Source: Rhodovulum sp. P5
GTDB taxonomy: Bacteria; Pseudomonadota; Alphaproteobacteria; Rhodobacterales; Rhodobacteraceae
DNA length: 64,000 bases
Assembly: GCF_002079305.1 (NCBI RefSeq)
Contig: NZ_CP015039.1
Location: forward strand, 2,581,001-2,645,000
Direction: 5' to 3'
The notes beneath the pieces were generated by a model. That model had not been told where the DNA came from. It saw only the letters and a list, made by a program, of their open reading frames with translations, and searched no databases. Made by a program: the position numbers and the translations under genes. Below are positions 54,780 to 64,000 of the stretch, piece by piece (the stretch's first letter is position 1; each line of letters starts with the position of its first letter).

Positions 54780-56891
54780 ATGCGGACAGGAACAAGGATT
54801 TTGACACTGGCGCTGTGTGTGTCGTCGGTATCCGTCGCGTCGAGTGAGGCACAAGTTCTGACCACCTACGGCACGCCCGGCCTGATCGAGATGCCGAGTG
54901 CCGAAGTGCTGGGCGATGGCGAACTGGGCTTCACGGTCAGCTCCTTCGGCGCCAGCATGCGCAATACGCTGACCTTCCAGTTTCTGCCCCGGGCCTACGG
55001 ATCCTTCCGCTACAGCGTCATTCGCGATTTCGACGGCAACGACAAGAATCGCTATGACCGAAGCTTCGACGTGCATTTCCAGCTTGTCGACGAACGGGAG
55101 GACAGGCCGGCGCTGGCCATCGGCATGCGCGATATCGGCGGAACCGGGATCTACAGCAGCGAGTACCTTGTTGCGACGAAGACGCTGGGATCGGACGTGA
55201 CGGTCACCGGCGGGTTGGGCTGGGGGCGTCTGGCGGGCCGCGGGGCCTTTGATAACCCGTTTGGGCTGCTTTCAGATCGCTTCGATGTCCGGCCGAATGC
55301 CGGGGCCGGGGGGATCAACGAGACCGGTCAACTTGACACCAAGTCGTGGTTTCGCGGCGACGCGTCCTTTTTCGGGGGTGTCCGGTGGCAGGTGAACGAC
55401 CGTTTGTCGCTGATGGCGGAGTATTCGCCAGATCTCTACACGGCCGAGGCGGAGCGCGATGTTGCCGATTTCAGCACGCCGCTGAATGTCGGGGCGTCCT
55501 ACCGGTTTCGCAACGGGTTCGCGCTGAGCGGCTATGTGATCGGCGGAAGCGAGGCCGGGGTTCAGTTGAGCTATGTCGTCGATCCGGCAAAGCGCGCGAT
55601 CCCGGGCGGAACGGGGACGGCGCCCACGGCACTAGTGCCGCGCGACACACTGGCCGCCGCAAGCTGGAACCTGCCCGACCGCGCATCCGATACCCCCGAT
55701 GTCGAAACGGTCCTGAAGGCGCGCCTGCTGGAGCAGGGGCTGGATCTTCAGGGGGTAGAGATCGGGGCGCGCGCGGCCACGATCCGGGTTCAGAACATCC
55801 GCTGGGATGCCGAGGCGCAGGCGGCAGGACGTGCCGCGCGGGTGATGGCCAACACGCTGGGGCCGGAGATCGAGGACTTCTCCGTCATTTTCCAACAGGA
55901 TGGCGTTCCGATCACCGCTATCGAAACGAAACGGTCCGACCTGTACGATCTGGAGCATGACGTCGACGGGGCGTGGCGCAGCTGGACGCGGGCCGAAATC
56001 TCCGATGCCGCCGGGATCGGGCGGCAAGGCGAACTGCCGGATGCGTTCCCACGGACGGACTGGGCGCTCTTTCCCTATCTCTCGCTGGCCTATTTCGACC
56101 CGGACGACCCGATTCGTTATGAGTTCGGGGCGGAGCTGTATGCCGGGTGGCACCCGCTTCCGGGGCTCAGCTTTTCCGGGACGCTGCGCTATCCGCTGGC
56201 GGGCACGATTGATGAGACGACGCGCAGGTCCGATTCCGTCCTGCCCCATGTGCGCACCGATTGGCCGATCTATGCGCGCGAATCGAATCTGGTGGTTCAG
56301 CAACTGACCACCGACTATCTGTTCCGTCCGGCGCCGGATTTCTTCGCCCGGGTTACGGCGGGATATCTTGAGCCGATGTATGGCGGGCTGTCGGGGGAGT
56401 TGCTTTGGTACCCGGCCTATTCGCGGCTGGCGCTGGGCGCGGAGTTGAACTTTGTCCGGCAGCGCGACTTCGACCAGCTTTTCGGCTTCAGCGACTACGA
56501 TGTGGTGACCGGGCATGCCACGGCCTATTACGACCTTGGCGGCAGCTATCATGTGCAGCTTGACGCCGGGCGCTATCTGGCCGGGGACTGGGGCGCAACG
56601 CTGTCGTTGGCGCGTGAATTCAACAATGGCTGGACGGTCGGGGCGTTCGTGACCCTGACGGATGTCAGCACCGATGATTTCGGCGAGGGGTCGTTCGACA
56701 AGGGTATCTGGGTGACCGTGCCCCTGTCCTGGGTCACCAGCAAGCCGACGCGATCCTCGGTCAGTCAGGTTTTGCGGCCGGTGGTGCGCGATGGCGGCGC
56801 GCGACTTGATGTGCCCAAGCGGCTTTACGGTCTGACACGCGACTATCGCGGCAAACAGCTGGGGGACAGCTGGGGCCGGTATTTCAGATGA
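54780..56891 (+). CDS. yjbH: YjbH-domain outer-membrane exopolysaccharide protein
   Basis: 703 residues. Signal peptide about 1-25, then the YjbH family start TTYGTPGLIEMPSAEVLGDG and FRYSVIRDFDG, and many amphipathic beta strands throughout, ending in an aromatic residue as in outer-membrane barrels (WGRYFR). YjbH proteins occur with YjbE-G in exopolysaccharide operons and are thought to help secretion at the outer membrane. ATG 54780. The stop overlaps the next ATG (ATGA), and a Wza gene follows, giving a yjbH-yjbF-wza operon. Confidence 0.9.
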   Translation: MRTGTRILTLALCVSSVSVASSEAQVLTTYGTPGLIEMPSAEVLGDGELGFTVSSFGASMRNTLTFQFLPRAYGSFRYSVIRDFDGNDKNRYDRSFDVHFQLVDEREDRPALAIGMRDIGGTGIYSSEYLVATKTLGSDVTVTGGLGWGRLAGRGAFDNPFGLLSDRFDVRPNAGAGGINETGQLDTKSWFRGDASFFGGVRWQVNDRLSLMAEYSPDLYTAEAERDVADFSTPLNVGASYRFRNGFALSGYVIGGSEAGVQLSYVVDPAKRAIPGGTGTAPTALVPRDTLAAASWNLPDRASDTPDVETVLKARLLEQGLDLQGVEIGARAATIRVQNIRWDAEAQAAGRAARVMANTLGPEIEDFSVIFQQDGVPITAIETKRSDLYDLEHDVDGAWRSWTRAEISDAAGIGRQGELPDAFPRTDWALFPYLSLAYFDPDDPIRYEFGAELYAGWHPLPGLSFSGTLRYPLAGTIDETTRRSDSVLPHVRTDWPIYARESNLVVQQLTTDYLFRPAPDFFARVTAGYLEPMYGGLSGELLWYPAYSRLALGAELNFVRQRDFDQLFGFSDYDVVTGHATAYYDLGGSYHVQLDAGRYLAGDWGATLSLAREFNNGWTVGAFVTLTDVSTDDFGEGSFDKGIWVTVPLSWVTSKPTRSSVSQVLRPVVRDGGARLDVPKRLYGLTRDYRGKQLGDSWGRYFR

Positions 56892-57526
56892 AATCGATAC
56901 TTTTCCCACTCGCCCTTGCCTGTGCCCTTGCCGCCTGTGCCTCCAATCCGGAGCAGGCCCGCAACGTGCGGGCGTTGAAGCAGGCCCTTGCCCGGGACGC
57001 GGCGACCGATTTCGACCCGCGTTTCGTGACCTTGATCGAGGCGCAGGCGCCGATGCTTCAGGTTGGAATCATCGAGCGTCAGTTGAGCGGCACGGTCTTG
57101 CTGGAACGTCGCGATGGCGAGGTCGAGACATGGATGACCCCCGACGGTGCCAACCTGATCCTGACCGGGGGAATGCTGACCGGGACCAAGGGGTTGGGAA
57201 TCGGCCTGCTGGGGGCTGACGTGTCGGCGCCGCTTGCGCTGGTTCGCAGCGGGCAGGCCGGGGTGGTCGACCGCTTCCACACCTATCTGACCGGGGACGA
57301 CCATGCCGTGACCCGGTCCTACAAGTGTATTGTCGAGAACCTTGGCCCGAAGCCGGTCGATTTGGGCGATGGGCCGGTCTCCGCGGTTCTGATGCGGGAA
57401 ACCTGCCGCAACCTTGATCAGTCGTTCTTCAATTTGTACTGGGTAGCGCAAGGAAAGATCGTGCAATCGCGTCAGTGGAGCGGAGAGTTTCAGGGCGCCA
57501 TTTCAACCCGACTTGTGGTGAAGTAA
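56888..57526 (+). CDS. yjbF: YjbF-family lipoprotein
   Basis: 212 residues. Lipoprotein signal with LACALAAC lipobox (Cys about 17), followed by a YjbF/GfcB-type domain with PMLQVGIIERQLSGTVLLER, MTPDGANLILTGGML and GTKGLGIGLLGAD. Such outer-membrane lipoproteins accompany YjbH in group 4 capsule and EPS loci. ATG 56888 overlaps the yjbH stop, so the two are coupled. The wza gene begins about 57 bases later. Confidence 0.88.
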   Translation: MKSILFPLALACALAACASNPEQARNVRALKQALARDAATDFDPRFVTLIEAQAPMLQVGIIERQLSGTVLLERRDGEVETWMTPDGANLILTGGMLTGTKGLGIGLLGADVSAPLALVRSGQAGVVDRFHTYLTGDDHAVTRSYKCIVENLGPKPVDLGDGPVSAVLMRETCRNLDQSFFNLYWVAQGKIVQSRQWSGEFQGAISTRLVVK

Positions 57527-57583
57527 CCGAAACCCGCATCCGGCCGTAACGGCGAAAGCGGAAGTGAACCCGGAGACGTGATC

Positions 57584-58948
57584 GTGCACGCCGTAGCAAA
57601 ACTGACAGCCCTTGTTCTGATCCTCGCCGGGTGCAGCACCGTTTATCGCAGCCCCGCGGTCGTACCCGGCGCGGATGACGGCGCCAAGGTTCGGGTCTTG
57701 CCCGTCACGGCGGAAAGCGTGCTTCAGGCCAACCGATCCTCATACGATCCCAAGACCCTGCCGGCGATCTTCGCGATGACAGCGGGCACCGGCGGCGGGC
57801 TGCGCGGGGTGGGCGATTTGCCCGACGCGCCGGTCGTGCCGGCGACGCGCCCGGGTGTGCTGGAACTGACCCCGCCGCCGCCGGCGGATCCGGGGCCCTA
57901 CCTGATCGGGGTGGGGGATGTGGTGCTGTTGTCGACCCCGCCCGCGACCTCGACCATCGAGGAACTGTCGGGGCTGCTGGCTGCGCAGAACAGCCGCCAA
58001 GGCTATACGGTGCAGGACGACGGCACCATCAACATTCCAAATGTCGGCCGTGTGCGGATTTCGGGCATGACCGTGGACCAGGCCGAGGCGGAACTGTTCC
58101 AGGCGCTGGTTTCGAAACAGATCGACCCGACCTTCAGTCTGGAGATCTCTGGTTTCAAGTCGCAGAAAGTCTCAATCGGCGGGGCCGTTGCAAAGCCGGC
58201 CGTTGTGCCAATCACCCTGACGCCCCTTTACCTTGACGAGGCGCTGGCCGCGGTCGGTGGGCTGACGGTCGAGGATCAGGACTATGCCTCCATCCGCATC
58301 TATCGTGACGGTGCGTTGTACCAGATCCCGCTGAAAGAGCTTTATTCGCGCCGCGGGCTGCGCCGCACCCGGCTGGTGAACGGCGACGCGGTGTTCGTGG
58401 ATACCGAATACGATCTGGTTCAGGCCGAATCCTACTTCGAACAGCAGATCCGTCTGACACAGGCCCGGCAGGAGACACGCCGTCTGGCCATGACCGAACT
58501 GCAGACGGCGGTTGGTTTGCGCCGCGCCGAACTGGAAGAGGCCCGCAGCAATTACCAGACCAGCTTGGATCTGGGCGCCGACGACCGGGACTATGTCTAC
58601 CTTTCGGGAGAGTTCAACCGGCAGACCCGGTTTGCGCTGCCCTATGGCCGAAAGGCGTCGCTGGCCGATGCGATCTATGACGAGGCGCAGGGCGTGCGGC
58701 TTGAAACCGGGGATGTCTCGCAGGTCTATGTTCTGCGGGCGTCGACCGATCCGCGGGAATTCGGCGCGATCACCGCATGGCACCTGAACCTGCGCAACGC
58801 GGCCAAGATCGCCCTGATGCCCCGGTTCGAATTGCGCCCGGACGACGTGATCTTCGTCGCCGCGCAACCCGTCACGCGTTGGGGCCGGACGATTTCGCAG
58901 ATCACGCCGTCGCTTATCACCCAACCGATCTCGGCCACCCTGCGATAG
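57584..58948 (+). CDS. wza: Wza/OPX-type polysaccharide export lipoprotein
   Basis: About 454 residues. Lipobox LILAGC near the N-terminus, a Poly_export domain beginning GPYLIGVGDVVLLSTPP, SLBB-like domains (VSIGGAVAKPAVVPITLT, IRIYRDGALYQIPL), and a C-terminal part with FELRPDDVIFVAAQP. It forms the outer-membrane export channel for EPS and partners with the Wzc-type protein. Start is GTG 57584 (GGAG nine bases upstream); GTG 57578 is too close to the ribosome site. An unusual Gln/Glu/Arg-rich coiled insertion (about 285-330, AESYFEQQIRLTQARQETRR) lies between SLBB-like parts. Confidence 0.9.
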   Translation: MHAVAKLTALVLILAGCSTVYRSPAVVPGADDGAKVRVLPVTAESVLQANRSSYDPKTLPAIFAMTAGTGGGLRGVGDLPDAPVVPATRPGVLELTPPPPADPGPYLIGVGDVVLLSTPPATSTIEELSGLLAAQNSRQGYTVQDDGTINIPNVGRVRISGMTVDQAEAELFQALVSKQIDPTFSLEISGFKSQKVSIGGAVAKPAVVPITLTPLYLDEALAAVGGLTVEDQDYASIRIYRDGALYQIPLKELYSRRGLRRTRLVNGDAVFVDTEYDLVQAESYFEQQIRLTQARQETRRLAMTELQTAVGLRRAELEEARSNYQTSLDLGADDRDYVYLSGEFNRQTRFALPYGRKASLADAIYDEAQGVRLETGDVSQVYVLRASTDPREFGAITAWHLNLRNAAKIALMPRFELRPDDVIFVAAQPVTRWGRTISQITPSLITQPISATLR

Positions 58949-59195
58949 GGTCTTTGCGCGCCGCGGGCGGTCCGTTCGATGCCCGCCGGGACCGCGATGC
59001 AAGCGGTTGGCCTGCCTTGTGCGGCATGGGCTTGATGACACGTTTTCTGCTTCAGGTGAGCGCCGTCATTCGGGCATGGGGTATGCCGTGGGCCCCTTCG
59101 GCGCGCGCCATGAGTGGGCCACGGCCGTTACATGAAGTGCGGGCCAAGAGCCTGTTCTTTCCGCTGGCCTGTGCGATATCTGATCTGCCGACATG

Positions 59196-59227
59196 AAAAA
59201 GCCGGACAGGGTGTGATCCTGCCCGGC
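59196..59227 (-). terminator. Rho-independent terminator of the sugar transferase gene
   Basis: On the minus strand GCCGGGCAGG and CCTGTCCGGC form ten pairs (one G-U) with a 7-base loop, followed by TTTTT (plus-strand A-run 59196-59200). Located 20 bases after the stop of the sugar transferase. Confidence 0.85.
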
Positions 59228-59247
59228 GGTATCGGGGTGCTGAGGGG

Positions 59248-59928
59248 TTACTTGCCGGTGCGAAAGATCACGGCAGCGCCCGTTTTCCAGATGATCGACA
59301 GGTCCGTGCGCAGGGAGCAGTGTTCGAGGTAAGAGATGTCGAGAGCGATCCGCTCGCCATAGCTGATCTCGTTGCGCCCGGAGACTTGCCACAACCCGGT
59401 CACGCCGGGTGTCATCGCCATGTACGAAGACGCGTGCTGTCCATAACGCTGCAGTTCTTCCGTCACGATCGGGCGCGGACCGACGAAGCTCATCTCACCC
59501 GTCAGCACATTGAAGATCTGCGGGATCTCATCAAGGCTCGTCTTGCGGATGAAGCGTCCGATCCGGGTAACACGGGGATCGTCCGTCAGTTTGAAGTCGC
59601 GCTCCCATTCCGCAGCGGCCTCGGGGTTTCGCGCGAGATATGCCTTCAGCTTGTGTTCCGCATTCACGACCATGCTGCGGATCTTCCAGCACTTGAACGG
59701 CTTGCCGTTACGGCCGACACGAGTGTGAAGGAAGAAACCCGGGCCTCCGTCCAGCCGAACAAGAACCCAGAGCAGGGCAATCACCGGCAACAACACCGGA
59801 AGCGACAGAATCGCCAGTGTGATGTCAAAGATGCGCTTACCGTAACGCACATAAAATCCGTGTCCCGATTCGACACGATCAGCCAGTGCCGGATCGAACG
59901 GCGTCGCCGAAAAATCATATCCCTTCAA
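59248..59928 (-). CDS. Initiating sugar (polyprenol-phosphate glycosylphospho) transferase
   Basis: About 226 residues of the bacterial sugar transferase family (ExoY/WbaP C-terminal type). One N-terminal membrane helix (ITLAILSLPVLLPVIALLWVL) preceded by YGKRIFD, then KCWKIRSMVVNAEHKL, RIGRFIRKTSLDEIPQ, MSFVGPRPIV and TPGVTGLWQVSGRNEI. It loads the first sugar phosphate onto undecaprenyl phosphate for EPS. The start is uncertain because no ATG fits: TTG 59928, eight bases after AAAGGGG, is chosen; an upstream TTG at 60045 gives 39 more residues. Followed by a strong terminator. Confidence 0.88.
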   Translation of the reverse strand: MKGYDFSATPFDPALADRVESGHGFYVRYGKRIFDITLAILSLPVLLPVIALLWVLVRLDGGPGFFLHTRVGRNGKPFKCWKIRSMVVNAEHKLKAYLARNPEAAAEWERDFKLTDDPRVTRIGRFIRKTSLDEIPQIFNVLTGEMSFVGPRPIVTEELQRYGQHASSYMAMTPGVTGLWQVSGRNEISYGERIALDISYLEHCSLRTDLSIIWKTGAAVIFRTGK

Positions 59929-60304
59929 TGTCTTGACCCCTTTGTTGGGGCGAACGGAAGGTGACAGCAATTGCTGCCCCGCACGCCGGCCGAAAACTCT
60001 TACTTCCCCAATTGCCCGGTTAACCGATCGCCTGAAGCCCGGCAATTAATAGTTTGATTACACACCCTCTGACGGCAGCGGTTCCCCGCTTAGCCGATGA
60101 AAAGGGCACTCTGCGGCGGCCGATTCTGCCCCGTGCCCGCTTCTTGAGCGGGGCTGAATCGCGGGGCGCATACTCGAAAGACGGCGGTCTGAACCGCCGT
60201 TGGGGCCGTTTCTGGTGATGCATTTGGGGGCGTCTGCTGCCGTTTCCCGGCCGACGGCGCCTCTCCGGCGTAGCCGCCGGAGGGTCTTCCCGTTCGACGC
60301 CCTT
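59929..60304. other. 376-base gap between the sugar transferase and kdsA
   Basis: No gene supported. The part next to the sugar transferase (59990-60070) is relatively AT-rich (TTACTTCCCC, GGCAATTAATAGTTTGATTA) and probably holds its promoter. The part next to kdsA is GC-rich and carries the hairpin at 60263-60282. Confidence 0.45.
60263..60282 (-). terminator. Perfect 8-bp hairpin downstream of kdsA
   Basis: CTCCGGCG (60263-60270) and CGCCGGAG (60275-60282) with a 4-base loop, 22 bases past the kdsA stop on the minus strand. No T-tract follows, so only a possible terminator. Confidence 0.4.
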
Positions 60305-61126
60305 CTAGGCCTTGGTCAGCGCATCATGGGCCTTGAGGTCTTTCAGGAGGCCTTCGAGTTCGGCGAGGGGAACCATGTTCGGGCCGTCAGACGGGGACTT
60401 GTCCGGGTCTTCGTGGGTTTCGATGAACACCGCGGCACAGCCAACGGCAATCGCAGCGCGCGCAAGCGGCGGGACAAATTCCCGCTGTCCGCCCGTGGCA
60501 CTTCCCAAACCGCCCGGAAGTTGCACCGAATGCGTCGCGTCGAACACGACCGGATAGCCGGTGTCGGCCATGATCGGCAGCGAGCGGAAGTCGGAGACCA
60601 GCATGTTGTAACCGAAGGATGTGCCCCGGTCGCACAGAAGGATATTCTCATTGCCGGTCGAGGCGATCTTGTCGGCGACATTCTTCATGTCCCAAGGTGC
60701 CAGGAACTGGCCCTTCTTGACGTTGATCGCCTTTCCGGTTTCGCCCGCGGCCAGAAGAAGGTCCGTCTGGCGGCACAGGAAGGCCGGGATTTGCAGGATA
60801 TCGACGGCCTCTGCCGCGCGGGCGACCTGATGCACCTCATGCACGTCGGTGATGACCGGGCAGCCGAATTCCTCGCGGATCCGGACGAGGATTTCGAGCC
60901 CCTTTTCGATCCCGAGGCCACGCATGCCCGAGATGGAGGACCGGTTCGCCTTGTCGTAGCTGGCCTTGAACACGAAGGGGATGTCGTGGGCGTCGGCCAT
61001 CTCACCGATCCGGCTGGCCAGCATGCGCGCATGGTCCAGGCTTTCAAGTTGGCAGGGACCGGAGATCAGCGTGAAGGGCTGGTCATTGGCGATCGACAGC
61101 GATCCGACTCGAACGGTCTTGGGCAT
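60305..61126 (-). CDS. kdsA: 3-deoxy-8-phosphooctulonate synthase
   Basis: Condenses arabinose 5-phosphate and phosphoenolpyruvate to Kdo-8-phosphate for lipopolysaccharide. 273 residues. Typical blocks: [78 protein letters not shown] and [12 protein letters not shown] 61126 with AGAAGG upstream and a plausible promoter 70-95 bases away. Cytoplasmic. Confirms an LPS-bearing Gram-negative host. Confidence 0.97.
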   Translation of the reverse strand: MPKTVRVGSLSIANDQPFTLISGPCQLESLDHARMLASRIGEMADAHDIPFVFKASYDKANRSSISGMRGLGIEKGLEILVRIREEFGCPVITDVHEVHQVARAAEAVDILQIPAFLCRQTDLLLAAGETGKAINVKKGQFLAPWDMKNVADKIASTGNENILLCDRGTSFGYNMLVSDFRSLPIMADTGYPVVFDATHSVQLPGGLGSATGGQREFVPPLARAAIAVGCAAVFIETHEDPDKSPSDGPNMVPLAELEGLLKDLKAHDALTKA

Positions 61127-61192
61127 GGGATACCTTCTTGCAGGCTGGGCTCGCCATGTGTGGCGATCATGAGTGGTTCGGTTCCCGCGTCA

Positions 61193-61220
61193 CATGTACG
61201 AATTCACCGCCTTGGGTCAA
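61193..61220 (-). promoter_or_regulatory. Candidate sigma-70 promoter of kdsA
   Basis: On the minus strand TTGACC (61220-61215) is followed after 16 bases by TACATG (61198-61193), giving a leader of about 60 bases to the kdsA ATG. Confidence 0.4.
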
Positions 61221-61251
61221 TAACGTGGTCCGGTGCAGGCTGGACCTTGGT

Positions 61252-61269
61252 GCCGGGTTTTCACCCAGC
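61252..61269 (-). terminator. Small GAAA-loop hairpin after oxyR
   Basis: On the minus strand GCTGGGT-GAAA-ACCCGGC: a 7-bp stem (one T-G pair) closed by a GNRA tetraloop, 30 bases past the oxyR stop. No T-tract. Confidence 0.4.
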
Positions 61270-61298
61270 CGAGATGGCGTGGGGCATACTGTTGGGGG

Positions 61299-62210
61299 TT
61301 AGCGGATGAGTTCGAAATCCGGTGCGGCCTCCAGCCCCCTGACGATTCTTGCGACTTCGTCGAACTGGGAAGACAGCGGCGATGTCTTGCGCCAGACCAT
61401 GCCGATGGTGCGGGTCGGGCGCGGCTTGGGCAGGCGTACGACAGATACCGGGGCCGAGAGCGTTTCCACCGGAACCGCCATTTCGGGGATCAGGGTGACC
61501 CCGATGCCCGCCCCGACCATCTGGACGAGGGTCGAGAGCGAGCTTCCCTCCATCAGGTCGCGGGGCAGGGACGACGACAATTTGCAGAAGGAGAGCGCCT
61601 GATCGCGAAAACAGTGGCCTTCCTCCAACAACAGCAAACGCATCTCGCGCAGGGAGTCTGGCCGGGGGACGGGTTTGTCCGCATCCGCGACGGGGCGGAC
61701 CAGAACGAACTCCTCCTCGAAAAGCCGATGTTCGACCAGGGCAGGTTCCGAAATCGGAAGGGCGACGATGGCGGTGTCGAGTCGTCCTTCCAGAAGTTCC
61801 TCGATCAGTCGGCCGGTGATGGCCTCACGCGGGCGCAGTTCCAGCGCGGGATATTGCAGGGTCAGGCTCTTGATCAGGCGCGGCAGAAGATAGGGGGCGA
61901 CCGTCGGGATCACCCCAAGCCGAAGCCGCCCGGTCAGTGCGGTGTGGGACGCCCGGGCAAGGTCGCCCAGTTCCTCGACCGAGCGCAGGATGCCGCGGGC
62001 GCGTGCGGCCAGCGATTCTCCCAGCCCGGTCAGGCGCACCTGCCGTGGCCCCCGTTCGACCAGCGGTGCGCCAAGGATGTCCTCCAGTTCCTTCATCTGC
62101 ACCGACAGCGCAGGTTGCGATATCGCGCAGGCCTCGGCCGCCCGGCCGAAATGTTCGTGGCGGGCCAGCGCCTCGAAGTATCGAAGCTGTTTCAGGGTGA
62201 TACGGTTCAT
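61299..62210 (-). CDS. oxyR: OxyR-type LysR regulator of the peroxide response
   Basis: 303 residues. N-terminal LysR helix-turn-helix (HFGRAAEACAISQPALSVQM), then a substrate-binding-like domain. Two cysteines, C200 and C209 in EEGHCFRDQALSFCKL, have the same eight-residue spacing as the redox pair C199/C208 of E. coli OxyR, so peroxide-driven disulfide switching is expected. ATG 62210. Divergent from katG with 186 bases between, the classic oxyR-katG arrangement; it should activate katG when oxidised. Confidence 0.95.
   Translation of the reverse strand: MNRITLKQLRYFEALARHEHFGRAAEACAISQPALSVQMKELEDILGAPLVERGPRQVRLTGLGESLAARARGILRSVEELGDLARASHTALTGRLRLGVIPTVAPYLLPRLIKSLTLQYPALELRPREAITGRLIEELLEGRLDTAIVALPISEPALVEHRLFEEEFVLVRPVADADKPVPRPDSLREMRLLLLEEGHCFRDQALSFCKLSSSLPRDLMEGSSLSTLVQMVGAGIGVTLIPEMAVPVETLSAPVSVVRLPKPRPTRTIGMVWRKTSPLSSQFDEVARIVRGLEAAPDFELIR

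Positions 62211-64000
<1,790 letters not shown>

Overview
The window is 64 kb of a GC-rich alphaproteobacterial chromosome. The gene set and order fit the Rhodobacteraceae/Rhodobacterales: xseB-ispA-dxs, the petP-petR pair divergent from ilvE, a Frc-type sugar ABC operon with a divergent ROK regulator, an exopolysaccharide (EPS) locus of the YjbH/YjbF/Wza type, a VPLPA-CTERM-like protein, and oxyR divergent from katG. Genes are dense, and start/stop overlaps (ATGA or GTGA) are frequent. I found no tRNA, rRNA, CRISPR array, insertion sequence or prophage. Both ends cut a gene: aroC at the left and katG at the right.

Layout. 0-3.5 kb: aroC 3' end, an EamA permease, an HU protein and AMP nucleosidase. 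3.5-10 kb: an SDR gene, then a translationally coupled sugar operon (substrate-binding protein, permease, ATPase, kinase, lyxose/mannose isomerase) facing its ROK regulator across a perfect 13-bp inverted repeat. 10-18 kb: dxs, ispA, xseB, a histone-deacetylase-family gene, petR/petP, ilvE and a phosphohexomutase. 18-30 kb: a frameshifted TauE/SafE permease, adenine deaminase, pncB-pncA, trhO, small unknown genes, a VPLPA-CTERM-like secreted protein, a peroxiredoxin, an FAD reductase, rsmD and rpsO.

29.8-34.6 kb: four overlapping genes (UbiA prenyltransferase fused to a HAD phosphatase, GtrA, DprE1-like and DprE2-like) that look like a compact route to a polyprenyl-phosphate-linked pentose such as arabinofuranose, followed by a haloacetate-dehalogenase-like hydrolase. 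34.8-40 kb: one giant soluble multi-PAS GGDEF-EAL protein.

40.3-49.6 kb is the most unusual part. It is a one-direction cluster with an SCP2-like protein, an RND pump with its adaptor, four exported low-complexity proteins extremely rich in Gly, Trp, Pro and Tyr (hexapeptide WG(P/A)EP(N/D) repeats, PWGG(S/G) repeats, YGRG runs), a membrane-anchored TPR protein and an MCP-like membrane coiled-coil protein. The low-complexity proteins resemble sulfur-globule envelope proteins in composition. I infer that the cluster builds an extracytoplasmic protein shell or matrix; the function is not proven by sequence.

49.7-64 kb: a shikimate-dehydrogenase-family gene, then EPS and envelope genes (Wzc-like kinase/co-polymerase, small Gly/Thr-rich exported protein, metallophosphatase, yjbH-yjbF-wza, initiating sugar transferase, kdsA), and finally oxyR facing katG.

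Starts were moved from the longest open frame where a Shine-Dalgarno sequence (SD), a gene overlap or the family N-terminus argued for it; such choices are stated in each entry.
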